Assembly: GCA_017411225.1 (NCBI GenBank)
Contig: JAFRDQ010000087.1
Coordinates: 1-35,124 of the forward strand
Direction: 5' to 3'
Length of the DNA stretch: 35,124 nt
From: Oscillospiraceae bacterium
GTDB taxonomy: Bacteria > Bacillota > Clostridia > Oscillospirales > Oscillospiraceae
Made by a program: the position numbers and the translations under genes. The notes under the pieces were generated by a model, which saw only the letters and a program-made list of their open reading frames with translations, searched no databases and was not told the DNA's origin. Positions 14,824 to 22,078 of this stretch are shown in pieces; the first letter of the stretch is position 1, and every line of letters starts with the position of its first letter.

Positions 14824-15993
14824 TTATTCTTTTGAACCAAGCAGGGCAAGCAGGACGCCGGTGACGGTGACTGCGCCGCCGATCCATAGTGTCTGGGGGA
14901 CGGTGAGGATATCGTAGAGCTTGCCGGCGATGAGGCTTGCGAGCACGGCGCCGAGGGTGGTCATGCTGAAGGCGAGGCTCTGCGCCTTGGCGCTGTCCTC
15001 AAAGGGGACGGTCTCGGCCACGTAGTCGACGATGACCGCGGTATAGAGCGCGAAGGACGGCGCCTGCAGCAAAAACGCGCCGAAGAGCAGCGGCACGGAC
15101 GAGGCAAGCGGGATTGCCGCCGCCTTGGCGGCGAAGAACAGCAGCGACAGCCGCAGAAGCGTTACGCTCTTGCGCCCGCCGCGGATGCGGCCGAAGAAGA
15201 ACATGACCGGGATCTCCACCGCCGCCATGAAGCCGTTGAGCGCGCCGAGCGTGCTCTCATCGCCGCCGACCTGACGCGTGACGTTGATGAGAAAGTTCGT
15301 GCAGGTATTGTGCCCGAAGAAGATGAGCGCGGCGCCGAGCAGCAGCACGGAAAAGCGCGGGTTTTCGCGCAGGAAGGCGAGCATGGTGCGGCCCCGGTGC
15401 TCGCTCTGCCCGCCGCGGACGGCGGCGGGGGCATAGCCCCGGCGGAGCAGCAGATGCGCCGCCCCTTGCAGCGCGACCATCACGAGCCCCGCCCACGGCA
15501 GAAGGTGCACGCCGAGGCGCTTGACGAGCACGCCCAGCACGAGCGACGCGAGCACGAACGCCGCCGAGCCCATGCTGCGGGCCACGCCGTAGTCCACGCC
15601 CTGCCCGCCGTGCACGCAGTCGACGAAGAGCTTGAGGTTGATCGAATTGAGCGAGACGGAAAACGCCACATAGAGCGCGAAGGCCGCGCTGGTGACCGCG
15701 CCCCTGACCGGCACGGCGATGAGGGCGAGCAAAAACACCGCCTCGATCAGCAGCCACGGCCAGACAAAACCCCACGCCGAGAGCCGCTCGCTGCGGTCGA
15801 TGCGCGCGGAGACCTCGGGGCCGAGCAGCGCGCCGAGGAGATTGCCGACGGCCAGAATGAGGCCGAGCGACGCGTTGGAATAGCCGAGCCCCTGCAGATA
15901 CACGGCCGCAAAGCTGATCGTGACGCAGTAGCCCATCCAGAAAGAGCCCTGCACGGCGGAATACCGCGCCGTGAGAGAGCTGCGCTGATTCAT
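14824..15993 (-). CDS. MFS transporter
   Basis: The 389-residue integral membrane protein has about 12 hydrophobic segments, as expected for the major facilitator superfamily. The first helix pair includes GSFWMGYCVTISFAAVYLQGLGYS, and a cytosolic loop contains ARIDRSERLSAWG in the position of the MFS loop 2-3 motif. The overall look is of the LacY/nucleoside-symporter-like or sugar-efflux branch (MFS_1), but substrate cannot be inferred. I start at MNQRSS (15993), which has AAAAGGGAG upstream; the longer frame adds 11 residues encoded in the leader. A strong divergent-facing promoter precedes it. Confidence 0.88.
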   Translation of the reverse strand: MNQRSSLTARYSAVQGSFWMGYCVTISFAAVYLQGLGYSNASLGLILAVGNLLGALLGPEVSARIDRSERLSAWGFVWPWLLIEAVFLLALIAVPVRGAVTSAAFALYVAFSVSLNSINLKLFVDCVHGGQGVDYGVARSMGSAAFVLASLVLGVLVKRLGVHLLPWAGLVMVALQGAAHLLLRRGYAPAAVRGGQSEHRGRTMLAFLRENPRFSVLLLGAALIFFGHNTCTNFLINVTRQVGGDESTLGALNGFMAAVEIPVMFFFGRIRGGRKSVTLLRLSLLFFAAKAAAIPLASSVPLLFGAFLLQAPSFALYTAVIVDYVAETVPFEDSAKAQSLAFSMTTLGAVLASLIAGKLYDILTVPQTLWIGGAVTVTGVLLALLGSKE

Positions 15994-16025
15994 AGTTAAA
16001 ACTCCCTTTTCTGAAAAACAGCGCA

Positions 16026-16053
16026 ATTATATCACCGGCGCGGCAATTGTCAA
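16026..16053 (-). promoter_or_regulatory. Promoter of the MFS gene
   Basis: On the minus strand a perfect TTGACA (16048-16053) is 16 bases from a perfect TATAAT (16026-16031). Inverted GC-rich sequences CCGGCGCGG/CCGCGCCGG (16035-16043 and 16058-16066) flank the -35 and may be an operator. Confidence 0.8.
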
Positions 16054-16067
16054 GCGTCCGCGCCGGT

Positions 16068-16096
16068 TTGCACATCCTATTTAATTATGGTATACT
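16068..16096 (+). promoter_or_regulatory. Promoter placing transcription start at the GH25 start codon
   Basis: TTGCAC (16068-16073) and TATACT (16091-16096) are 17 bases apart. The usual start point, 7 bases after the -10, falls on the A of the ATG at 16103, and no ribosome-binding site lies between. Confidence 0.7.
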
Positions 16097-16102
16097 GCGC
16101 TC

Positions 16103-16966
16103 ATGAGACAGTTTTATCTATTTTTCAACCGATTCCGACATGCCGGCGCCGCCTTGCTTCTGCTGGCCTGTCTGCTCAGCCTCGCCGGCTGCCGCGAGCG
16201 CGACCCGCACGCGGGCATGGCGGAGGTGCACAACGGCTCGTCCCTCGTATGGGTCTACCCGTGGAAGGGCGCCGAGGTGAACCCCCTCGCCGCGGCGGAT
16301 TTCTACACGCCGGACAACGGCGAGCTGGTAAGCTATACGGGCGACGCCGTGCAGGCGCAGCAGGGCGTGGACGTGAGCTATTTTCAGGGCGAGATCGACT
16401 GGGAGGCCGTGAAGGCCGACGGCGTGGACTTCGCCATGATTCGCGCGGGCTACCGCGGCTACACGGACGGCTACATCAACATGGATCAGAACTTTGCAGC
16501 CAACGCCCGGGGCGCGCTGGACGCGGGGCTCGAGATCGGGCTCTACTTTTTCTCGCAGGCCACGACCAAGGATGAGGCCGTGGAGGAGGCGCGCTGGCTC
16601 GTGGAGGCCGCAGCGAGGTATGACGTGACGCTCCCGCTCATGTTCGACTGGGAGACGATCGGCGAGGCCCCCGCCCGCACGGACGGCATTCTCGGCGAGC
16701 AGATGACCGCCTTTGCGCAGGCCTTCTGCAGCGAGATCCGCACCGAGGGGTACACCCCGGGCGTCTACTTCAACCGCTGGCAGGGCTGCTATGACTACGA
16801 CCTCGGCAAGCTCGCCGGGGCGGAGCTCTGGCTCACGGCGGACGACGTGGCCGACGACTGGTACTATGCGCACACCTACTGGCAGTACACCTACACCGGC
16901 TCGGTCGATGGGATCGAAGGCGATGTGGACCGCAATCTCCGCTATCTGCCGAGGGCGGAGGACTGA
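16103..16966 (+). CDS. GH25-family lysozyme lipoprotein
   Basis: The 287-residue protein has a lipoprotein signal (lipobox SLAGC, C30), a linker, and a GH25 (Chalaropsis-type lysozyme) domain from about residue 86. Family hallmarks are QGVDVSYFQGEIDW (D90), VDFAMIRAGYRGY, and the catalytic FDWE (D182, E184), then PGVYFNR and the WQYTYTG strand near the end. It would cut the beta-1,4 bond between MurNAc and GlcNAc while tethered to the outer membrane leaflet, thus in wall remodelling. It leads the operon GH25 / subtilisin-SLH / PAP2 / proC. Translation seems leaderless. No later start fits, because the signal peptide would be lost. Confidence 0.93.
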   Translation: MRQFYLFFNRFRHAGAALLLLACLLSLAGCRERDPHAGMAEVHNGSSLVWVYPWKGAEVNPLAAADFYTPDNGELVSYTGDAVQAQQGVDVSYFQGEIDWEAVKADGVDFAMIRAGYRGYTDGYINMDQNFAANARGALDAGLEIGLYFFSQATTKDEAVEEARWLVEAAARYDVTLPLMFDWETIGEAPARTDGILGEQMTAFAQAFCSEIRTEGYTPGVYFNRWQGCYDYDLGKLAGAELWLTADDVADDWYYAHTYWQYTYTGSVDGIEGDVDRNLRYLPRAED

Positions 16967-16980
16967 ACAAGGAGAAGCAA

Positions 16981-19041
16981 ATGAAACGCAGACTTTGGAC
17001 CATTTTTCTCACGCTTGCACTGGTGCTGAGCCTGACGGGCAGCGCCTTTGCGGCGAAACCATACATCGAAGTCTCCTCCCCGGAGGAGCTCGCCGCGGCG
17101 CTCGCGCCGAAGGCCGGCATTCTCTCGCTGAGAAAGGCGAGGGAACCGGTGCGCGTGCTGCTGCGCTCCGACGCGGCGGAGGATTTCAGCGGCGCGAAGC
17201 GCGTGCTGCACTATGCCGATCTCGGCATGTTCGTGCTGGAATATGACAGCGATGCGGAAGCCCTCGCCGCCGTGGAGCGCTTCGGCTCAGACCGGGCATG
17301 GCTCGACACGCCGGAGACCGGCGCGCGCGTGCTCGACGGCGGCACGAACGACGTGGACCCCGACCCGACCGAGACGCCGGCGCCCTCCCTCACCTACACC
17401 GCGCGCAGCTGGGGCGCGGCCGAGATGGGGCTGGAGCAGTTTCGCAACAACGAGCAGATCTCCGCGCATCTGAAGGACCGCCATGTGACCGTCGCCGTGC
17501 TGGACACGGGCGCGGACATGACCGTGCCGCTCTTTACAGAGCGTCCCCTCTCGCCGAAGAGCTATGACTTTGTGAACGCGACCAGCGATCTCACCGACAT
17601 CACCTCCGGCGCTGCCGCGGGGCACGGCACGATGGTCACCTCGCTGCTGTGCGATCTCCTGCCGGAGAGGACGGAGCTCATGGTGCTGCGCGTGTTTGAC
17701 GATTCCGGCTCTGCCTCGCGCACGCGGATTCTGGCCGCGCTGCAGTATGCCATGGAGCACGGCGCGGACATCATCAACATGAGCCTCGGCTGGGAGAAAG
17801 CCGACAGCAGCTACACCTTCCTCAACGACATGCTCGACCGCTTGAAGGCATACGGCATCCCGGTGGTCTGCGCCGCCGGCAACCGCGGCGCGGACGCGAA
17901 CACCTGCTACCCTGCGAGCTATGAGACGACGATCTCGGTCGCCGCCGTGAACAGCACGCTCAACATCGAGAGCTTCTCCAACTACGGCAGCAGCGTGGAC
18001 TTCGCCGCCCCCGGCAGCGGGCTGAAAATGATCACGCTCGGCGGCGCGCTGAAAACCGACCGCGGCACCTCCTTTGCCGCCCCGCACGTGACGGCGATCG
18101 CGGCGGACATGTTGCTGTGTGAGGATTTCTCTCCGGCGCAGATCTATAATAACCTTCGCGCCCACCGCGAGGATCTCGGCTACGCGGGCCAGGCCGTCAA
18201 TTACGGCTGGGGCTTCCCCCGGCTCGGCGACTTTGCGGAAAACGCGATCACGCACACATGGAGCGGCGGATACACCAGCCCCCTCGCCACGAAGGACACG
18301 GACGGCACGCGGCATTACGTCTGCCCCGTCTGCGGCGAGACGCATGAAGAGACCATCCCCGCCACCCGCAGCGAGAAGCACAACCCCTTCGTCGACGTGA
18401 GCGCGGACATTTATTACGCCGAGGGCGTGACCTGGGCGGTGGCCAACGGCATCACCACCGGCGTGAGCGACGACGGGCCGCTCTTCGCCCCGGAAAATTC
18501 CTGCACCCGCGCGCAGATGGTCACCTTCCTCTGGCGCGCCGCGGGCTGCCCCGCGCCGGAGACGGCCGAGTCGCCCTTCGCGGACGTGCAGGACCCGGAC
18601 GCTTATTATTACAGCGCGGTACTCTGGGCCGAGGAGAACGAGCTGACCAACGGCGTGGATGAGACGCATTTTGCCCCGGAGAACACCGTGACCCGCGCGC
18701 AGACCGTCACGTTCCTCTGGCGTCTGGCCGGTAAGCCTGCCGTGGAGACGGACAATCCGTTTGCGGACGTTACCGAGAAGGATTATTTCTGCGCCCCGGT
18801 GCTCTGGGCCGTGGCAGAGAAGATCACCAACGGCATGGACGATGCGCACTTCATGCCGGAGAGCGCCTGCACCCGCGGGCAGATCGTAACGTTCCTGTAC
18901 CGGGATCTCGGATACAGACAGTGTGGAGTTTGGAGTGTGGAGTTTGGAGTTGAGGTGTCGGCTGACGCCGACAGATTTCAATTGCGGTACGCACTTTTAA
19001 ACTCCACACTCCACCTTCCACACTTATTGGAGGCTTTATGA
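16981..19041 (+). CDS. Subtilisin-like serine protease with three SLH domains
   Basis: A secreted, wall-attached S8 protease. Signal peptide 1-25 (GSAFA-AK); a propeptide-like region to about 130; a peptidase S8 domain at about 150-430 with VAVLDTGAD (catalytic Asp), GHGTMV (His), CAAGN (oxyanion Asn) and GTSFAAPHV (Ser, near 364). Three SLH repeats follow near 468-520, 533-583 and 595-643 (each with a PxxxCTRxQ or TVTRAQ core), which by family knowledge bind pyruvylated wall polymer. The last 43 or so residues after FLYRDLGYR are encoded by repeat element B (18921-19023) and look unnatural; the ancestral stop was probably lost there. The ribosome-binding site AAGGAG lies 8 bases before the ATG. 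The TGA overlaps the PAP2 ATG. Confidence 0.93.
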   Translation: MKRRLWTIFLTLALVLSLTGSAFAAKPYIEVSSPEELAAALAPKAGILSLRKAREPVRVLLRSDAAEDFSGAKRVLHYADLGMFVLEYDSDAEALAAVERFGSDRAWLDTPETGARVLDGGTNDVDPDPTETPAPSLTYTARSWGAAEMGLEQFRNNEQISAHLKDRHVTVAVLDTGADMTVPLFTERPLSPKSYDFVNATSDLTDITSGAAAGHGTMVTSLLCDLLPERTELMVLRVFDDSGSASRTRILAALQYAMEHGADIINMSLGWEKADSSYTFLNDMLDRLKAYGIPVVCAAGNRGADANTCYPASYETTISVAAVNSTLNIESFSNYGSSVDFAAPGSGLKMITLGGALKTDRGTSFAAPHVTAIAADMLLCEDFSPAQIYNNLRAHREDLGYAGQAVNYGWGFPRLGDFAENAITHTWSGGYTSPLATKDTDGTRHYVCPVCGETHEETIPATRSEKHNPFVDVSADIYYAEGVTWAVANGITTGVSDDGPLFAPENSCTRAQMVTFLWRAAGCPAPETAESPFADVQDPDAYYYSAVLWAEENELTNGVDETHFAPENTVTRAQTVTFLWRLAGKPAVETDNPFADVTEKDYFCAPVLWAVAEKITNGMDDAHFMPESACTRGQIVTFLYRDLGYRQCGVWSVEFGVEVSADADRFQLRYALLNSTLHLPHLLEAL
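18921..19023. repeat. Tandem/inverted low-complexity element B (TGTGGAGTT type)
   Basis: GTGTGGAGTTTGGAGTGTGG-type units at 18921-18951 are answered by an approximately complementary arm (AACTCCACACTCCACC...) at 18999-19023. The spacer holds a separate GTCGGC/GCCGAC hairpin (18957-18972). The element sits at the 3' end of the SLH protease gene, directly before the PAP2 ribosome-binding site, and is read as codons without a stop. Confidence 0.75.
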
Positions 19042-19535
19042 CAAAGCAGCAGCTTGTATCAATTTCTGACTGGTTTCACGCTTCCCCTTCCCGCATTCCT
19101 GCGCTGAAGGCGGTCAACGGCGTCTGTGTTTTGAGCGCGGCGGCGGCGTTTGCGTATGGCGTGCTCTGGCGCCCGGGGCTCTCTGACCCGAAGCTGACGC
19201 TGCGGCTTGTGCTCACGTGCGGCGTGCCGTTTGTGCTTTTGAGCGCGGTGCGGCATGTGCTGGATCTGCCGCGGCCGTTTGAGGTCTATGATCTCGAGCC
19301 GCTGCTGCCGCGCGAGACGCCGGGGCGGAGCTTTCCGAGCCGCCACGTGTTTTCGATCTTTGTGATCGGAACGTGCTTTTGTTATCTCGAGCCGTGGATC
19401 GGCTGGGCGCTGATCGGGCTCGGCGCGGTGCTCGGCGCGCTGCGCGTGGCCTCGGCAGTGCATTTTGAGCGCGACGTGCTCGTCGGCGCAGCGGCTGGCG
19501 TGATCAGCGGCGTGATCGGTTTCGGACTCATCTGA
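19038..19535 (+). CDS. PAP2-family membrane phosphatase
   Basis: The 165-residue membrane protein carries the three acid-phosphatase/PAP2 motifs: RHVLDLPRPFE (K/RxxxxxxRP), PSRH in SFPSRHVFS, and RVASAVHFERD (SRxxxxxHxxxD, with the Ser replaced by Val-Ala context). By family it dephosphorylates lipid phosphates such as undecaprenyl pyrophosphate or phosphatidic acid, at the outer face of the membrane. The ATG overlaps the protease TGA and has GGAGG 6 bases upstream. Its place next to wall enzymes supports a role in recycling the wall lipid carrier, as an inference. Confidence 0.9.
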   Translation: MTKQQLVSISDWFHASPSRIPALKAVNGVCVLSAAAAFAYGVLWRPGLSDPKLTLRLVLTCGVPFVLLSAVRHVLDLPRPFEVYDLEPLLPRETPGRSFPSRHVFSIFVIGTCFCYLEPWIGWALIGLGAVLGALRVASAVHFERDVLVGAAAGVISGVIGFGLI

Positions 19536-19550
19536 AAGGAGCAAACAGAC

Positions 19551-20351
19551 ATGGTATACGGATTCATCGGACTCGGAAACATGGCCTCGGCCATCCTGCG
19601 CGGGATGGCGGCAAGCGGCAATTTTGCCGACAATACGCTCTGCGGCTTCAACCGCTCGGAGGGCAAGACGCTCGCGCTCTGGCACGAGATCGGGCTTGTC
19701 CCCTGCGAGAGCGCCGCGGCCGTGGCGCAGATGGCGGACGTGGTGGTGCTCGCGGTGAAGCCCCAGATGCTCCCGGACGTGCTGCCTCTGGTGACGCCGG
19801 AGATGACGCAGGACAAGCTCCTTGTCACGATCGCGGCGGGCAAGCCCACGACGTATTATGAGGCGCAGCTTCCCGAGGGCGTCGGCGTCGTGCGCGTGAT
19901 GCCGAACATCAACGCCCGCGTGGGCGCGGCGGCGAGCGGCGTCTGCGGCGGCAGGTTTGCCACAGAGGAGCAGCTTCAGATCGTGCGGGAAATGTTCTCC
20001 GCCGTCGGCGAGGTGTTCGACGTGCCGGAGCATCTGTTCGCGGCGTTCATGGCGCTCGCCGGCGCCTCCGGCGCGTTCGTGCACGTCTACATCGACGCGC
20101 TCGCCTCCGCGGGCGTGAAGGCGGGGCTTCCCCGCCCGCTTGCCGAGCAGCTCGCCGCGCAGGCGACGCTTGGAGCCGCCAAGCTCACCCGCGAGAGCGA
20201 CGAGCACCCGATCGCCCTGTGCGATCAGGTCTGCTCCCCCGGCGGCACGACGATCGAGGGCGTGCACATGCTCAAAAAGCTCGGCTTCGAGACCGCAGTC
20301 CAGCAGGCGGTGGAAGCGATTATTGAGAAGGACAAAAAACTTGGAGAATAA
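19551..20351 (+). CDS. proC: Pyrroline-5-carboxylate reductase
   Basis: ProC reduces pyrroline-5-carboxylate to proline with NAD(P)H in the cytosol. The 266-residue protein has the Rossmann nucleotide-binding start GFIGLGNMASAI, the VLAVKPQ block, and VVRVMPNINARVG. The C-terminal helical dimer domain ends with the family signature CSPGGTTIEGVHML. The length is normal. AAAGGAG precedes the ATG, and the gene is 15 bases after the PAP2 gene, so it is last in that operon; a strong terminator follows. Confidence 0.97.
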   Translation: MVYGFIGLGNMASAILRGMAASGNFADNTLCGFNRSEGKTLALWHEIGLVPCESAAAVAQMADVVVLAVKPQMLPDVLPLVTPEMTQDKLLVTIAAGKPTTYYEAQLPEGVGVVRVMPNINARVGAAASGVCGGRFATEEQLQIVREMFSAVGEVFDVPEHLFAAFMALAGASGAFVHVYIDALASAGVKAGLPRPLAEQLAAQATLGAAKLTRESDEHPIALCDQVCSPGGTTIEGVHMLKKLGFETAVQQAVEAIIEKDKKLGE

Positions 20352-20359
20352 ATAAAAAA

Positions 20360-20381
20360 GGCGCTGCCGGTTGGCAGCGCC
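20360..20381. terminator. Shared bidirectional terminator of proC and hpf
   Basis: GGCGCTGCC (20360-20368) pairs with 20373-20381 around GGTT. Six T follow on the minus strand and a T-rich tail (ATTGTATTTTT) on the plus strand, fitting the convergent genes on both sides. Confidence 0.9.
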
Positions 20382-20397
20382 ATTGTATTTTTAAATT

Positions 20398-20940
20398 TTA
20401 TTCCGCCTCGTCGGAAATCAGGCCGTAGCCGCCCTGCTTGCGGACATAGACGACGCTGAACGCCTCGTCATTCTCGCTGTCGCGGAAGACGAAGAACTCA
20501 TGCTCCAGCAGGTTCATCTGCAGGATCGCTTCCTCCACGCTCATGGGCTTGATGGCAAACTGCTTGCGGCGGACGATCTCGAACTGCTCGGGCTCCGCAT
20601 CGTCCTCAGACGCGACAGGCAAGGCCTCTACCTCGCGCTCCGCGCCCTCGCGCAGCTTCTTGGCCAGACGGGTCTTGTTCTTGCGGATCTGACGCTCAAT
20701 GGTCGCCACGGCGCTGTCCACAGACGCGTACATGTCGCTCGTGAGCTCGTGCGCGCGGAAGTAGGTGCCGTTGTTCTTGATGGTCAGCTCCACCAGGAAA
20801 CGGCCGCGCTCCGTGCTGAAGGTGACAAAGGCTTCACTCTCGTTTCTGAAGAGACGATCAATCTTGCCGGCCTTCTTCTCCGCATAAGCACGCAGATTCT
20901 CAGAGGCCTCCATCTTCTTTTCGGTGAATGTGAACTTCAT
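20398..20940 (-). CDS. hpf: Long-form ribosome hibernation promoting factor
   Basis: The protein joins two 70S ribosomes into inactive 100S dimers in starvation. It has 180 residues from the chosen start MKFTFTEKK: an S30AE/RaiA domain at 1-95 and the C-terminal dimerisation domain at about 120-180 (RRKQFAIKPMSVEEAILQMN, FFVFRDSEN, VVYVRKQGGYGLI). The frame extends 11 residues upstream, but CGAAAGGAG is spaced for the ATG at 20940. A TATAAT box lies at 20972-20977 with a poor -35. The unit AACGCATAC next to this box recurs in the tandem repeats at 21078-21107. Confidence 0.96.
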   Translation of the reverse strand: MKFTFTEKKMEASENLRAYAEKKAGKIDRLFRNESEAFVTFSTERGRFLVELTIKNNGTYFRAHELTSDMYASVDSAVATIERQIRKNKTRLAKKLREGAEREVEALPVASEDDAEPEQFEIVRRKQFAIKPMSVEEAILQMNLLEHEFFVFRDSENDEAFSVVYVRKQGGYGLISDEAE

Positions 20941-21077
20941 GGGTTTCACTCCTTTCGGGGAATCTGTGTTCATTATAACGCATACAGAACAAAAAAGAAA
21001 GAGGGTTTTGTGAAAAATTCACGACAGGAAGAAGAACGCGTCAACTCCCCGTCGTGAATATTGCCCATATGTGATGC

Positions 21078-21107
21078 GAACGCATACGAACGTATACGAA
21101 CGCATAC
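21078..21107. repeat. Three tandem 10-bp repeats upstream of hpf
   Basis: GAACGCATAC, GAACGTATAC, GAACGCATAC in direct succession. A related AACGCATAC lies at 20977-20985, touching the hpf -10 box. About one unit per helical turn is compatible with protein binding on one face. Confidence 0.6.
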
Positions 21108-21214
21108 CAAATACAAAAACAAACCCAAACACAAAAACAAACTCACACGCAACAAGCAAAGGGGTGCGGAAGATTTCTGCGCTTTTTCTTAAAGTCCAAG
21201 GGCGGGGGGCTTCG

Positions 21215-21259
21215 CGCCCGCCTGTGGGATGCTGCTTAACGTACAGGTACAGGCGGGCG
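21215..21259. repeat. Second copy of the CGCCCGCCTGT palindromic element
   Basis: CGCCCGCCTGT (21215-21225) and its inverted copy (21249-21259) enclose a loop similar to the one at 4584-4600 (GGATGCTGCTTAACGT against AAATCCTGCTCATCGT). GTACAG is duplicated in the loop. Confidence 0.7.
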
Positions 21260-21350
21260 ACCTAAGGTCGCTCCTACAGCAGACTTACGTGCCGACAACA
21301 TTCGCCCGGGATTGGCATTATGATTGGTGCATTCTGCGCGGCTGGTTCTG

Positions 21351-21497
21351 CCGTAGGGGAGAGGCTTGCCCCTCCCGGCGTGCCGCGGAACAGATGAGAA
21401 ACAGAAGTGAGGCGAATTCGCTGAGTGTACCAATTCGCCTCGCTTTCATCTTGTCTTCCTTTGGTTCTGCGCGGGAGGGGCAAGCCCCTCCCCTACG
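21351..21497. repeat. MITE-like palindromic element, copy 2
   Basis: The 147-base element has outer inverted arms at 21351-21377 and 21472-21497 (CCGTAGGGGAGAGGCTTGCC type) and an inner inverted pair GAGGCGAATT/AATTCGCCTC (21409-21418 and 21432-21441). Layout and sequence match the element at 1-141. No transposase is encoded. Confidence 0.8.
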
Positions 21498-21531
21498 TCT
21501 TCTATTTCAGTGCGGATGTATATTACACAGC

Positions 21532-21559
21532 GGGTCGTCAAGGACGCCGACCCCTACGG
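21532..21559. repeat. Small palindrome ending in CCCCTACGG
   Basis: GGGTCG (21532-21537) and CGACCC (21548-21553) form a hairpin followed by CTACGG, the same terminal sequence as the other palindromic elements. It lies 12 bases from the thioesterase stop codon and may act as its terminator. Confidence 0.55.
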
Positions 21560-21570
21560 AGCGATCTGGC

Positions 21571-21960
21571 TTACTTGCCCTTGCTCTCTGCCTTGGCGAT
21601 GAACTTTTCAGCGTCGATCAGGAAGCGCTCGTGCCTGCCTTTTCCGATGAGGCCCATTTCGTCATAGGCCGCGACGGAGAGGACGATTCTGCGGCGGTCG
21701 ACCTCGATGACCTCGGCCTCGGCGTGCACCTTCATGCCGACGGGGGTGGCGGCGTCATGGCTGACGTCGAGATGCGTGCCGACGCTGCTCTGGCCCTCTT
21801 CATAATAGGGCGCGAGCGCGCTGCAGGCCGACAGCTCCATCATGGCGATCATCCACGGCGTTGCAAACACCTTGACGCTGCCGGAGCCGATGGCGGCGGC
21901 GGTTTTATCCTCAGTAACAATCATTTCAGCGACGCCCTTCGCGCCGATGAGAATGGACAT
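21571..21960 (-). CDS. Hotdog-fold thioesterase (fluoroacetyl-CoA thioesterase-like)
   Basis: This 129-residue protein resembles the short FlK-like acyl-CoA thioesterases: an N-terminal strand, then VFATPWMIAMMELSACSAL as the central hotdog helix, SSVGTHLDVSHDAATPVGM with the active-site region Thr-His-Leu-Asp-Val, and the strand block VHAEAEVIEVDRRRIVLSV. It probably hydrolyses a small acyl-CoA in the cytosol; the substrate is unknown, and many such homologues have nothing to do with fluoroacetate. AAAGGAG precedes the ATG. It is flanked by repeat elements on both sides. Confidence 0.88.
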   Translation of the reverse strand: MSILIGAKGVAEMIVTEDKTAAAIGSGSVKVFATPWMIAMMELSACSALAPYYEEGQSSVGTHLDVSHDAATPVGMKVHAEAEVIEVDRRRIVLSVAAYDEMGLIGKGRHERFLIDAEKFIAKAESKGK

Positions 21961-22020
21961 GGTAACATCTCCTTTGTTTTTCGATGGGAACAGTTTAGCA
22001 CAACCGGCACAAAAAGAAAA

Positions 22021-22076
22021 GAATTAGGAGTTAGGAATTAGGAATTGCCCGTGTTTTCATTCCTCATTCCTAATTC
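22021..22076. repeat. Tandem/inverted low-complexity element C (TTAGGAAT type)
   Basis: GAATTAGGAGTTAGGAATTA-type units at 22021-22046 are mirrored by ATTCCTCATTCCTAATTC (22059-22076) across a 12-base loop. It starts 3 bases after the VanX-like stop codon, between two minus-strand genes, and is the third element with this plan in the window. Confidence 0.75.
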
Positions 22077-22078
22077 AT

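Larger units (their letters stand above)
20941..21570. other. 630-base non-coding region packed with repeats
   Basis: Next to hpf are the -10 box (20972-20977) and a 9-bp inverted repeat ATTCACGAC/GTCGTGAAT (21017-21025 and 21051-21059). Three tandem 10-mers GAACGCATAC/GAACGTATAC occupy 21078-21107, followed by an A/C-rich tract with two copies of ACAAAAACAAAC (21113 and 21131). Then come three palindromic elements (21215-21259, 21351-21497, 21532-21559). Frames that cross it lack ribosome-binding sites and run through the palindromes; I see no gene. Confidence 0.7.

Noticed and set aside
14614..14835. 73-codon plus-strand frame downstream of ppaC
   Set aside because: Runs through stacked hairpins and a terminator, no ribosome-binding site.
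21078..21145. CRISPR array
   Set aside because: Units are 10-12 bases, contiguous, with no spacers and no cas genes in the window.
21229..22041. 270-codon plus-strand frame through the repeat nest and opposite the thioesterase
   Set aside because: Most of it is palindromic repeat and antisense to a good gene.
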